Part shown: piece after piece, positions 1 through 7,600 of the stretch | Position numbering within the stretch: position 1 is the first letter of the stretch | Layout of the letters: the number at the start of each line of letters is the position of its first letter | From: an uncultured Eubacteriales bacterium | GTDB taxonomy: Bacteria; Bacillota; Clostridia; Lachnospirales; Lachnospiraceae | Assembly: GCA_900321525.1 (NCBI GenBank) | Contig: ONWL01000004.1 | Location: 1 to 19,907 of the forward strand | DNA length: 19,907 nucleotides | Direction: 5' to 3' | The notes under the pieces: model-generated | Databases searched by the model: none | What the model was told of the DNA's origin: nothing | Seen by the model: the letters and a program-made list of their open reading frames with translations, nothing else | Translations under genes and position numbers: made by a program

Positions 1-105
1 ATCTGCCTTTATACTTTTATAGATTGCCTGTCTACGATATTTTGGAGCAAATACAATATGGTACTTGCATTCCCATTTAGTATGCGCTAAACTATTTACA
101 TCCAT
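1..105 (-). CDS. tnpA: IS200/IS605 family transposase TnpA, N-terminal fragment (cut by window edge)
   Basis: The reverse strand from 105 encodes 35 residues beginning MDVNSLAHTKW and continuing through KYHIVFAPKYRRQ, the characteristic N-terminus of the Y1 HUH transposase TnpA of IS200/IS605 elements. These enzymes are about 130-155 residues long and cut and rejoin single-stranded DNA with a Tyr nucleophile. The HUH motif and the Tyr lie beyond the edge and cannot be checked. A perfect AGGAGG ribosome binding site sits just before the ATG, but it is buried in a hairpin (116-169). Whether the full gene is intact is unknown. Confidence 0.85.
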   Translation of the reverse strand, partial: MDVNSLAHTKWECKYHIVFAPKYRRQAIYKSIKAD

Positions 106-115
106 CTTTTTGGAC

Positions 116-169
116 CTCCTGTGCTATTTATTTGTGGTTTGCAGACCCACTTTTATTCTAGCACAGGAG
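116..169 (-). promoter_or_regulatory. RBS-sequestering hairpin in the tnpA leader
   Basis: An 11-bp perfect inverted repeat (CTCCTGTGCTA at 116-126 and its complement at 159-169) encloses a 32-nt loop that itself contains a small GTGG/CCAC stem. In the tnpA transcript the 3' arm contains the AGGAGG ribosome binding site, so the folded leader would hide it. Translation of IS200 tnpA in enterobacteria is repressed by a comparable leader stem-loop; extending this to the present element is inference. Confidence 0.65.
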
Positions 170-197
170 TTCTTGCTTTTATCTAAAGTTTTTTCCT

Positions 198-216
198 CCC
201 CCTGCATAGCAGGGGG
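198..216. other. GC-rich stem-loop at the IS left end
   Basis: CCCCCTGC, a 3-nt loop and GCAGGGGG form a perfect 8-bp stem, followed on the plus strand by six T. It is most likely the subterminal recognition hairpin of the IS200/IS605 element. It could also work as a plus-strand intrinsic terminator, but no plus-strand gene ends here. Confidence 0.5.
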
Positions 217-235
217 TTTTTTGTGGGGACACCAC

Positions 236-277
236 AAAAACAGGACTGTTACATTTTTTTATAACAGTCCTGTTTTT
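236..277 (-). terminator. Bidirectional intrinsic terminator after ysxC
   Basis: A perfect 16-bp inverted repeat (236-251 with 262-277) has A-rich and T-rich ends on both strands, so it can terminate in either direction. It lies about 50 bp past the ysxC stop and closes the tig-to-ysxC block. The insertion sequence begins directly beyond it. Confidence 0.85.
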
Positions 278-326
278 CAATCGGTTCTCCATTTTTCGTT
301 TTTTCTTATCAAAATGCAAAATGATG

Positions 327-932
327 CTATTTTGCAGATTCCCCAAACTCTGCCGCCATTGTCTCAATGAGCTGCCAGATCTCCTCTCTGCCATCCTTGG
401 TTTCTGCGGAAAAGGGAATCAAGATCCCGTCCTTTGGCAGATCCAGTCCCTGACGAACTGCCTTCACATGCTTTGCCACCTGACTGCGTTTCAACTTGTC
501 CAGCTTGGTGGCAATGATCACTGGTGTATACCCCTGCTGCACAATCCAGTCATACATGAGCCTGTCATTTGCAGAAGGATCATGCCGAATATCAATCAGC
601 AGAAAGACACAGCAAAGCATTTTGGATTGATGCAGGTATCGTTCAATCATCTTTCCCCACTTTGCCTTTACTTCCACAGAAGCATTGGCATATCCATATC
701 CCGGCAAGTCCACATAATACAGCGCATCATTGATGTTGTAAAAATTGATAGTTTGCGTCTTCCCTGGCTGGGACGAAGTTCTGGCATATGCCTTTCGGTT
801 CATCAACCCATTGATCAGGGATGATTTTCCCACATTGGACTTGCCTGCAAATGCAAACTCCGGCATAGTATTTTCCGGCAGTGTACTGGTGATACCGCAC
901 ACCGTTTCCAGATTTACATTTTTGATGATCAT
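327..932 (-). CDS. ysxC: Ribosome biogenesis GTPase YsxC/EngB (YihA family)
   Basis: A 201-residue TRAFAC-class GTPase needed for late assembly of the 50S ribosomal subunit in Firmicutes. Visible motifs are G1 GKSNVGKSS (30-38), an SQPGKTQTINFY switch region (54-65), G3 DLPGYG (75-80), G4 TKLD (142-145) and G5 SAE (about 175). Length is normal for the family. The start is the ATG at 932 with an AGGGGGGAG ribosome binding site. Only 13 bp separate it from the lon stop, so it is translated from the same message as lon. This lon-ysxC order is widespread in Firmicutes. A strong terminator follows. Confidence 0.95.
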   Translation of the reverse strand: MIIKNVNLETVCGITSTLPENTMPEFAFAGKSNVGKSSLINGLMNRKAYARTSSQPGKTQTINFYNINDALYYVDLPGYGYANASVEVKAKWGKMIERYLHQSKMLCCVFLLIDIRHDPSANDRLMYDWIVQQGYTPVIIATKLDKLKRSQVAKHVKAVRQGLDLPKDGILIPFSAETKDGREEIWQLIETMAAEFGESAK

Positions 933-945
933 AGACTCCCCCCTG

Positions 946-3441
946 TTATTCCTCTGGCTCTGCCGGCACTTCTGTCACATATTCCCTGTTACCCGCAGTT
1001 TCTTCTGTATCGACTCTGGCTGCCGCAACTTCCTGCTCTGCGCCTTGTGTGATGGTATATTCTGTGGTCTGTTCTGTGCCTTCTCCTGCCTCTTGCTCCG
1101 GTTCTTCACTCTCCTCTGGCGGAAGCAGTACTGCTTCTGCTACCTGTGCATACTCGCTGACCAGACGGATTTCCATACCGGCTTTGATCTCCTGGGATAT
1201 TTCTTCTAACATAGGGGCATTTTTCGCCGGAATCAACACCAGCTTCATCCCTTCTGTCTGGGCTGCCAGCAGTTTTTCCTTCAGACCACCGATGGGCAGC
1301 ACATGTCCTCTCAGCGTAATCTCTCCTGTCATAGCTGCATCCTGACGTACCTTCCGTCCGGTCAGGGCAGACAGCATGGCCGTGGTCATACTGATTCCGG
1401 CAGACGGACCATCCTTTGGTACGGCTCCCTCCGGAATGTGGATATGTATGGTAGACTGTCCCAGCAGATTCATGTCGATGCCAAACTCTTCCTGTCTGGA
1501 TTGCAGGAATGAAAATCCAATCCGCGCAGACTCCTGCATCACATTGCCAATCTGACCGGTAAGCATCAGATCCCCTTTCCCCGGAATCAAATTTACCTCA
1601 ATGGGCATCCGTACACCACCTACACTGGTCCATGCCAACCCATTTACAATCCCTACCTGGGGCTCTTTTTCCGGTTCCATATCTTCATAAGGCATCCGTC
1701 CCAGCTTCTTCTTTACATCTTCCAGTGTATCAATGGAAATCTTCTCTGTCTCCTGTTCCAGCAGTTCTCTGGCCGCTTTCCGGCACAGATCCCCGATCTT
1801 GCGCTCCAATCCACGGACGCCCGGTTCTTTCACATACCCACGAATGAGAATCCGCAGCACTTCATCAGAGATATGCAGCTGCTCCGGGGTCAGTCCATTG
1901 CGCTGTAACTGTTTCTCTAACAGATGATCTTTTGCGATGTGGAACTTCTCATTGGCAGAGTATCCTTCCAGATAGATCACATCCATACGGTCATACAATG
2001 GTGCAGAAATACCATAGTCATCATTGGCGGTGGCAATGAACAATACTTCTGATAAATCCATATCCAATTCCAGGAAATGATCCCGGAAGGCATGATTCTG
2101 TTCACTGTCCAACACTTCCAGCAATGCCGCAGAAGGATCTCCCCTGTAATCATCCCCCATTTTGTCAATTTCATCCAACAAGATCAATGGGTTGCTGACC
2201 CCTGCCTGCCGGATGGCATTGGCAATCCGCCCCATCATGGCACCAATATAAGTCTTTCGATGCCCTCTGATGTCAGCCTCATCCCGTACTCCCCCCAGAC
2301 TGATCCGGACATACTTTCGTCCCAGCGCTTCCGCCACAGAATGGGCAATGGAAGTCTTTCCGGTACCTGCCGGTCCCGCCAGACAGAGAATGGGGCTGTC
2401 GCCCTTTCCGGTCAGTTTCCGCACGGCCAGATATTCCAGTATCCTGTCTTTGATCTTTTCCAGACCATAGTGATCTCTGTCCAGCACTTCCCGTACCTTT
2501 TTCAGGTCAATGACCTCTTCCTCTTTTTTATTCCAGGGCATTTCCAGCACCGACTCAATGTAATTTTGCAGCAGCGCCGTCTCCGGGCTGTTCTGGGGCT
2601 GCTGGCGCAGCTTACGGATTTCCTTGCGCAGTTTTTCCTTCACCGCATCCGGTGCATCCAGCTGTTCTGTCTGCTCTGCATATTCATCTACTTCGCTCTG
2701 GGTATCCTGCCCCAGCTCCTCATTGATCATCCGCTGCTGCTGGCGCAGTACATATTCTTTCTGGTCTTTGTCAATACGCTGTTTCACACTGTCCATGAAC
2801 TCTGCTTTGATCTGCAATACCTGAATTTCATTTTGTAAAAACTGCTCTACATAAGACCCTCTTCCAATGACTTCGTCCAGTTCCAGATATTCCTGACACA
2901 CCTGAGGAGATGCCTGCACATTTGCCATAATATGGTCTGTACACTGTGCCAGCGTCATCTGCTCTCCCTCATAGATCACTTTGGAAAGTTCTCTGGGCGC
3001 AGCAGGCTCTACTTTTAAATACTGCTGCACAGACTCTTCCAGCATTCGGATCAATGCCTTTTGTTGCAGCACGCCTTCTTCCTCTGGCGCTTCATCCTCC
3101 AGGATGTCAATCATGCCGCTTAAATAAGGCGTTTCCTGACTCAACTCTGCCAGATACCCTCTGCTGATTCCCTCAATCAGAACTTTGTATACTTTATCAT
3201 TCATCCGTGTGATCTGCTCTACTTTGGCAAGAGTACCATACTGATACAGATCAGCTACACCCGGATCATCTGTTCCCGGGTCTCTCTGGGATACCAAAAA
3301 TACCAGCTGACCATGCATAAAGCCCCGCTTTGCCACAGCCACGGATTTCTCTCTGCTGATATCAAGCTGTATCTTCATTCCCGGCAGCACAGTCAGACCC
3401 CGCAATGCCAGAATTCCGGCTTTTTTTGTTGTTTTGATCAT
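946..3441 (-). CDS. lon: ATP-dependent protease Lon (LonA)
   Basis: 831 residues of a cytoplasmic AAA+ serine protease that degrades misfolded and regulatory proteins. An N-terminal substrate-binding domain (about 8-200) and a coiled, Gln-rich linker are followed by the AAA+ module, with Walker A GPAGTGKT (356-363; the second Pro of the usual GPPG is Ala) and Walker B LILLDEID (419-426). The protease domain has Ser680 in PKDGPSAG and Lys721 in IGGLKEK, the family's catalytic dyad. The ATG at 3441 is chosen because GGGAGGT lies upstream; a 31-codon upstream extension would translate through the clpX terminator. After about residue 773 there is an unusual acidic Glu/Thr/Pro-rich tail of about 58 residues. 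Expression probably depends on its own promoter, since a terminator separates it from clpX, but no convincing -35/-10 pair was found. Confidence 0.95.
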   Translation of the reverse strand: MIKTTKKAGILALRGLTVLPGMKIQLDISREKSVAVAKRGFMHGQLVFLVSQRDPGTDDPGVADLYQYGTLAKVEQITRMNDKVYKVLIEGISRGYLAELSQETPYLSGMIDILEDEAPEEEGVLQQKALIRMLEESVQQYLKVEPAAPRELSKVIYEGEQMTLAQCTDHIMANVQASPQVCQEYLELDEVIGRGSYVEQFLQNEIQVLQIKAEFMDSVKQRIDKDQKEYVLRQQQRMINEELGQDTQSEVDEYAEQTEQLDAPDAVKEKLRKEIRKLRQQPQNSPETALLQNYIESVLEMPWNKKEEEVIDLKKVREVLDRDHYGLEKIKDRILEYLAVRKLTGKGDSPILCLAGPAGTGKTSIAHSVAEALGRKYVRISLGGVRDEADIRGHRKTYIGAMMGRIANAIRQAGVSNPLILLDEIDKMGDDYRGDPSAALLEVLDSEQNHAFRDHFLELDMDLSEVLFIATANDDYGISAPLYDRMDVIYLEGYSANEKFHIAKDHLLEKQLQRNGLTPEQLHISDEVLRILIRGYVKEPGVRGLERKIGDLCRKAARELLEQETEKISIDTLEDVKKKLGRMPYEDMEPEKEPQVGIVNGLAWTSVGGVRMPIEVNLIPGKGDLMLTGQIGNVMQESARIGFSFLQSRQEEFGIDMNLLGQSTIHIHIPEGAVPKDGPSAGISMTTAMLSALTGRKVRQDAAMTGEITLRGHVLPIGGLKEKLLAAQTEGMKLVLIPAKNAPMLEEISQEIKAGMEIRLVSEYAQVAEAVLLPPEESEEPEQEAGEGTEQTTEYTITQGAEQEVAAARVDTEETAGNREYVTEVPAEPEE

Positions 3442-3455
3442 CGTACCTCCCTTTC

Positions 3456-3499
3456 CCAGGAAATCGTCAAACCTTCCAAACGATTTGACAGCTACCTGG
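3456..3499 (-). promoter_or_regulatory. Nested inverted repeats in the lon leader
   Basis: Upstream of lon are CCAGG/CCTGG (3456-3460, 3495-3499), AAATCGT/ACGATTT (3461-3467, 3480-3486) and GTCAAA/TTTGAC (3466-3471, 3484-3489), all centred on the same 12-nt core. This may be an operator or an mRNA hairpin just before the ribosome binding site. GTCAAA resembles a half-site of the CtsR heat-shock operator, but CtsR boxes are direct repeats and these are inverted, so a CtsR site is not claimed. Confidence 0.35.
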
Positions 3500-3503
3500 C
3501 AGA

Positions 3504-3542
3504 AAAAGGCTGCACAAAAAATGGGTTCCTGCACAGCCTTTT
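3504..3542 (-). terminator. Intrinsic terminator between clpX and lon
   Basis: AAAAGGCTG (3504-3512) pairs with CAGCCTTTT (3534-3542), with further pairing of CA/TG across a small bulge. On the minus strand the stem is followed by TTTTT. It starts about 10 bp after the clpX stop and should separate clpX from lon at least partly. Confidence 0.75.
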
Positions 3543-3552
3543 ATGAGTTTTC

Positions 3553-4854
3553 CTAAACGGATTCTACTGTATTCTTTTTAAACTTTCTGGCTCGCTCTTT
3601 CCGCAGAGACTCTTCTGTCACCTGACGATAGGTCAGAACCGGCTCACCGGTTCCCAGAACGGTTTCCTTGGTCACAGTACAGGTTCCGATGGTATCATCA
3701 GACGGAATCTGATACATCCATTCTGTCATGGCCTGCTCTAAAATGGCACGCAAGCCTCTGGCTCCTGTTTTTCTCTGCTGTGCCAGATCTGCCACTGCTT
3801 CCAAAGCATCTTCTGTGAACTTCAGTTCTACGCCATCCATGTCAAACAGGCTGGCATACTGCTTGGTAATGGCATTTTTCGGTTCTGTCAGAATCCGAAT
3901 CAATGCGTCCTTATCCAGATAATCCAGAGCAACGGTCACCGGCAATCTGCCGATCAACTCCGGAATCAGGCCAAATTTGGTCAGATCCTGTGGCATCACC
4001 TGTTTCAGCAGTTCTCCAATGTTGGCGCTGTCTTCGATCTTGGTCTTCACGTCTGCGCCAAAGCCCATAGATTTGTCGCCACCGACCCGATTGCTGACAA
4101 TTTTTTCCAGTCCATCAAATGCGCCGCCACAGATGAACAGAATATTGGTGGTGTCAATCTGAATCAGTTCCTGGTGGGGATGCTTCCGCCCACCCTGAGG
4201 CGGTACACTTGCCACGGTCCCCTCCAGAATTTTTAACAGAGCCTGCTGTACCCCCTCACCGGACACGTCTCTGGTGATGGATACATTCTCTGATTTCTTG
4301 GTAATCTTATCAATCTCATCAATATATACGATTCCATACTGGGCCCGGTCTACATCATAATCTGCTGCCTGAATCAGTTTCAACAGGATGTTCTCTACAT
4401 CCTCTCCTACATAACCCGCCTCTGTCAGCGTGGTGGCATCTGCAATGGCAAAGGGTACATTTAACATTTTTGCCAGAGACTGTGCCAGGAAGGTCTTACC
4501 GGAACCGGTAGGACCCAGCATCAGAATATTACTTTTTTGAATCTCTACATCTGACTTCCTTCCATAGAGAATCTTTTTGTAGTGATTGTACACTGCTACA
4601 GACAGTACTTTTTTGGCGGCCTCCTGTCCCACTACATAGTCGTCCAGATAGGCTTTGATTTCCCTGGGTTTGAGCAAATTGATCTCCAATTCGCTTCTTT
4701 CGATCTCATCCAGTTCTTCTTCCATGATGTCGACACACAAGTCCACACAGGAATCACAAATATACGTCCCTTTATTGCCTGCGATCAGCTTTCTCACCTG
4801 ATTGGCCGATTTGCCGCAGAAGGAACAGCGATATTCATCGTTCTTTCCAGCCAT
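3553..4854 (-). CDS. clpX: ATP-dependent Clp protease ATP-binding subunit ClpX
   Basis: 433 residues of the AAA+ unfoldase that delivers substrates to ClpP. The N-terminal zinc-binding domain has Cys10, Cys13, Cys33 and Cys36. Walker A is GPTGSGKT (114-121), the substrate-gripping pore loop is GYVGED (147-152) and Walker B is IVYIDEID (about 175-182). The ClpP-docking loop reads MGF rather than the textbook IGF (in SMGFGADV); its hydrophobic character is kept. Length is typical. It lies 75 bp downstream of clpP on the same strand, and a palindrome occupies the gap. Confidence 0.97.
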   Translation of the reverse strand: MAGKNDEYRCSFCGKSANQVRKLIAGNKGTYICDSCVDLCVDIMEEELDEIERSELEINLLKPREIKAYLDDYVVGQEAAKKVLSVAVYNHYKKILYGRKSDVEIQKSNILMLGPTGSGKTFLAQSLAKMLNVPFAIADATTLTEAGYVGEDVENILLKLIQAADYDVDRAQYGIVYIDEIDKITKKSENVSITRDVSGEGVQQALLKILEGTVASVPPQGGRKHPHQELIQIDTTNILFICGGAFDGLEKIVSNRVGGDKSMGFGADVKTKIEDSANIGELLKQVMPQDLTKFGLIPELIGRLPVTVALDYLDKDALIRILTEPKNAITKQYASLFDMDGVELKFTEDALEAVADLAQQRKTGARGLRAILEQAMTEWMYQIPSDDTIGTCTVTKETVLGTGEPVLTYRQVTEESLRKERARKFKKNTVESV

Positions 4855-4885
4855 CTTCGCTCCCTTCCCCTCTATTCCAAAGTAT

Positions 4886-4901
4886 CCCGCTTCGAAGCGG
4901 G
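4886..4901 (-). other. Perfect 16-bp palindrome between clpP and clpX
   Basis: CCCGCTTCGAAGCGGG is fully self-complementary and would form a hairpin in the clpP-clpX transcript. No T-run follows on the minus strand, so it is not an intrinsic terminator. The sequence TCTATTCCAA occurs as a direct repeat on both sides (4871-4880 and 4917-4926). A role in mRNA processing or in setting the clpP:clpX ratio is possible. Confidence 0.45.
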
Positions 4902-4929
4902 TGTCACTTCTTCACTTCTATTCCAACAA

Positions 4930-5511
4930 TCATGCTCTGGCGATCACATCATCAATCAATCCATATGCCTTTGCTTCTTCCGCAGACAAGTAGTGATCCC
5001 GCTCTGTATCCGCTGCGATCACCTCTAACGGCTGACCTGTATTGGCTGCCAGAATCTCATTCAACTTCTTCCGTGTCTCAATAATGCGATCCGCCACAAT
5101 CTTAATATCAGTTGCCTGCCCCTGTGCGCCACCGGATGGCTGATGGATCATGATCTCTGCATTTGGCAGCGCATAACGCTTGCCCTTGGCACCGCCTGCC
5201 AGCAGAAATGCCCCCATGCTGGCTGCCATACCGATACAAATGGTAGACACATCACATTTGATATACTGCATGGTATCGTAAATTGCCATACCCGCTGTCA
5301 CAGAACCACCCGGACTGTTGATGTACAGATGGATATCTTTATTCGGATCCTCCGACTCTAAAAATAACAGTTCTGCCACGATCACGCTGGCAGTTGTCTC
5401 ATTGACTTCCTCACCCAGAAAAATGATACGCTCCTTTAACAGTCTGGAATAAATGTCATAAGAACGCTCCCCATGACTGGTCTGCTCGATTACATAAGGT
5501 ACTAATGCCAT
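4930..5511 (-). CDS. clpP: ATP-dependent Clp protease proteolytic subunit ClpP
   Basis: 193 residues of the serine peptidase that forms the barrel of ClpXP. The catalytic triad is visible as Ser98 (GMAASMGAF), His123 (MIHQPSGG) and Asp172 (ADTERD), the same positions as in Bacillus ClpP. The NSPGGSVTAG loop (65-74) is intact. The ATG at 5511 is chosen: it has GGAGGG seven bases upstream and gives the usual MALVPYVIEQT N-terminus, whereas a 14-codon longer reading has no ribosome binding site or family support. It sits between tig and clpX; a weak terminator separates it from tig. Confidence 0.97.
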   Translation of the reverse strand: MALVPYVIEQTSHGERSYDIYSRLLKERIIFLGEEVNETTASVIVAELLFLESEDPNKDIHLYINSPGGSVTAGMAIYDTMQYIKCDVSTICIGMAASMGAFLLAGGAKGKRYALPNAEIMIHQPSGGAQGQATDIKIVADRIIETRKKLNEILAANTGQPLEVIAADTERDHYLSAEEAKAYGLIDDVIARA

Positions 5512-5585
5512 ATTGATACCCTCCTTTTTTGATTCCTGTTTACGAAAATTCACTTGTTTGTAAAAAGAAAGTCTCCCTTATTGCG

Positions 5586-5612
5586 AAAAGGATGCCGTTT
5601 ACACGGCATCCT
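5586..5612 (-). terminator. Intrinsic terminator after tig
   Basis: AGGATGCCGT (5589-5598) and ACGGCATCCT (5603-5612) form a perfect 10-bp stem with a TTAC loop. On the minus strand only four T follow, so read-through into clpP is likely. A weak promoter-like pair (TTTACA, 16 bp, TAAACA) lies between it and clpP. Confidence 0.75.
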
Positions 5613-5648
5613 GAAAAACCGTCTAGTATATGACTGATGACGGACTGA

Positions 5649-6926
5649 TTATTTTGCGCTGTCTGCAATCAGGTCTGCTGCCTTTCTGATTACGATGTCA
5701 CTCTTGATTGCCTCAGACTGGCTGCCCAGATATTTTTTAATATCCTCAACCGGCATCTGATACATTGCTGCCATCTGTGTAAACTCGTTCTCTAACTCTT
5801 CCTCGGTTGCTTCCAACGCTTCTGCTGCTGCAACTGCCTCTAATACAGCGCTGGTACGAATGTTCTTCAACGCCTCCGGCTTTGCCTGCTCGATCATATC
5901 TTCTTTCTTGCTTCCGGTATACTCTAAATACTGCTCAAAGGAAATGCCCTGCTGTGCAATTCTCTGTGCAAAGTTATCTACCATACGCTCTGCCTCATCT
6001 GCAACCATTGCATCTGCAACGTCCATGGTTGCATTGGCAACTGCTGCTTCTACCAGTGCGTTCTTCTTTTCTTCTGCTGCTGCAGTCTCCTTCTTCTCTA
6101 ACAGACCAGCCTTTACGCTCTCTCTGTACTCTGCAAATGTATCATAATCAGATACATCACCAGCAAAGTCATCATCCAGCTCTGGCAGCTCCTTATATTT
6201 AATTGTATTAATCTTTACCTTGAACAGTGCAGGCTTACCAGCCAGTTCTTCTGCCTGATATTCTTCCGGGAATGTCACATTCACTTCTGTCTCTTCCCCA
6301 GTTGTCTTGCCGATCAACTGCTCTTCAAATGTATCAATGAAGGAGTGAGAACCAATCACCAGTTCATAGTTCTCGCCCTTGCCACCTTCAAATGCAACAC
6401 CATCCTGGAATCCCTCAAAGTCGATCACAACCGTATCGCCATCCTGTACCGGTCTGTCTTCTACTGTAACCATACGGGCGTTCTGCTCCTGAATATGCTT
6501 TAATTCTTCTTCTACCTCTTCCTCAGTCACTTCCAGAGGCTCCTGAGTGTACTCCAAGTCCTTATACTGTCCCAATGTGACAACCGGCTTTACTGCAACT
6601 ACAGCAGAAATGATCAGATCCTTGCCCTTGCCTACCTGTAAGATATCAATCTCCGGTCTGCTGGTTGGCTCAATACCTGTCTCTTCGATGGCCTCTGCAT
6701 ATGCCTGGGGCAGTACCTCATTCACTGCATCCTCATAGAAGATGCCTTCACCATAGATCTTCTCGATCATCATTCTCGGTGCCTTTCCCTTACGGAAACC
6801 TGGCAGCTGAATCTTGCTTCTCTGCTTCAGATATACCTTCTGCACTGCTGCTTCAAATGCATCAGAAGCAACTTCTATGGTTAATTTTGCTACGCTCTTC
6901 TCCAGACTTTCAATTTTTGCGCTCAT
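5649..6926 (-). CDS. tig: Trigger factor (ribosome-associated chaperone and peptidyl-prolyl isomerase)
   Basis: 425 residues. The N-terminal ribosome-binding domain carries the signature GFRKGKAP (43-50) that docks on ribosomal protein L23. The middle is an FKBP-like isomerase domain (about 150-240, starting VQDGDTVVIDFEGF), and the rest is the helical chaperone arm, rich in Ala and Glu. Of two in-frame ATGs, 6926 is chosen because GGAGG lies six bases upstream; the ATG at 6932 directly abuts the GGAGG. Placed before clpP-clpX-lon-ysxC as in many Firmicutes. Confidence 0.96.
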   Translation of the reverse strand: MSAKIESLEKSVAKLTIEVASDAFEAAVQKVYLKQRSKIQLPGFRKGKAPRMMIEKIYGEGIFYEDAVNEVLPQAYAEAIEETGIEPTSRPEIDILQVGKGKDLIISAVVAVKPVVTLGQYKDLEYTQEPLEVTEEEVEEELKHIQEQNARMVTVEDRPVQDGDTVVIDFEGFQDGVAFEGGKGENYELVIGSHSFIDTFEEQLIGKTTGEETEVNVTFPEEYQAEELAGKPALFKVKINTIKYKELPELDDDFAGDVSDYDTFAEYRESVKAGLLEKKETAAAEEKKNALVEAAVANATMDVADAMVADEAERMVDNFAQRIAQQGISFEQYLEYTGSKKEDMIEQAKPEALKNIRTSAVLEAVAAAEALEATEEELENEFTQMAAMYQMPVEDIKKYLGSQSEAIKSDIVIRKAADLIADSAK

Positions 6927-7052
6927 GTTCATCCTCCATTATCCTCATCGCATACTTTTCATCCGATGTTTTGCTCTTATGGCAGCTGCATGACGCATGA
7001 CAGTTCCACTCCACTGCCTCCTAATAAAATGCATACGCACCTGCAATATACA

Positions 7053-7061
7053 ACTATAACA
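7053..7061 (-). promoter_or_regulatory. tig: Possible extended -10 promoter element for tig
   Basis: On the minus strand TGTTATAGT reads as an extended -10 (TGnTATAGT). No good -35 is seen at 16-18 bp. A start here would give a leader of roughly 120 nt before tig. The remainder of 6927-7099 shows no gene. Confidence 0.35.
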
Positions 7062-7099
7062 CAATCCCTGCTAAAAAGAAAGAACTTTTTGAAAAATTT

Positions 7100-7525
7100 T
7101 CAGGTTTCAGGAGCTTCCCAATCTTCAGTGATCCCATCATTTTCCACATCCAACTTCTTTCGACTCCACTTTTCCTCTCCCTGAAAATGCAGAGTGTCAT
7201 AATCCTGTCCCTTAGACCAGTATGTATGCTCTGCATACTGTTCTTCCTGCCGCCCCTTTACAAAAATTGCCACCACCTTACAAACCGGACGAACCTGTCG
7301 TCTCACATCTTCTTTGTAAAGAGTCACCGGTATATCGACTGCCTTTGTGCCGCTTCCATATCGAAATCCCACACTCAATACTGCTCTTGTGTTTCCTACA
7401 AAATAATCTGCCTTAATCTGAATCTCACTTTGAAAAGTGCAGAGCCAGTTTTGCTTTGCAACCCCTATGTAGAATCATCGTGCCAGAGCAATCCCTTCCA
7501 AACATATTCTTCTCTTTTTCCTCAT
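7100..7525 (-). pseudogene. Broken or N-terminally truncated gene of unknown function
   Basis: The minus strand from 7474 to 7100 is open for 124 codons and reads like a genuine soluble protein (for example AVDIPVTLYKEDVRRQVRP and YAEHTYWSKGQDYD), ending in an acidic tail. It has no ATG of its own; the first usable start is a TTG at 7378 without a clear ribosome binding site. The same frame continues upstream as MRKKRRICLEGIALAR from an ATG at 7525 but is broken by TGA at 7475-7477. An ATG in another frame (7505) runs in parallel and stops in the TTTT/AAA stretch near 7430, so a one-base deletion there would also join into this frame. Either reading implies an inactivated gene. No family is recognised. 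Confidence 0.4.
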
Positions 7526-7540
7526 ATACATATACCAACG

Positions 7541-7576
7541 AAAAAGGACAGAAGAGTTTGGCTTTCCTTCTGTCCT
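7541..7576 (-). terminator. Minus-strand intrinsic terminator-like hairpin upstream of the TIGR04086 gene
   Basis: AGGACAGAAG (7545-7554) and CTTCTGTCCT (7567-7576) form a perfect 10-bp stem with a 12-nt loop. Five T follow on the minus strand and none on the plus strand. It would stop transcription arriving from the right on the minus strand, in other words antisense to the gene at 7601-7960. Confidence 0.5.
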
Positions 7577-7600
7577 GTCTACTCAAATGTTCGAGGTGTT

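Larger units (their letters stand above)
1..225 (-). mobile_element. Left end of an IS200/IS605-family insertion sequence (partial)
   Basis: The window opens inside an IS200/IS605-like element. It holds the first 35 codons of tnpA (1-105), its hairpin-bearing leader (106-170), and a GC-rich stem-loop at 198-216 of the kind found near the left tip of these elements. Such elements have no terminal inverted repeats and move as single strands by recognising subterminal hairpins. The outer tip is placed near 217-235 because the ysxC terminator begins at 236, but the exact cleavage site is not determined. The rest of the element lies to the left of the window. Confidence 0.6.

Noticed and set aside
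2077..2838. Plus-strand open frame of 253 codons inside lon
   Set aside because: Antisense to the Lon AAA+ domain, with no ribosome binding site or recognisable domain.
3466..3489. CtsR heat-shock operator upstream of lon
   Set aside because: The GTCAAA units are inverted with a 12-nt spacer, whereas CtsR sites are direct heptad repeats with a 3-nt spacer.
3442..3534. 31-codon N-terminal extension of Lon
   Set aside because: It would require translating the clpX terminator stem; the ATG at 3441 has a proper ribosome binding site and the usual Lon N-terminus.
7475..7477. In-frame TGA read as selenocysteine
   Set aside because: No selenocysteine insertion hairpin or known selenoprotein family context was seen; an inactivating stop is the simpler reading.
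7187..7600. N-terminal extension of the TIGR04086 membrane protein frame
   Set aside because: The frame is open upstream but crosses a terminator-like hairpin and the broken minus-strand gene; the ATG at 7601 with GAGG gives the normal small membrane protein.
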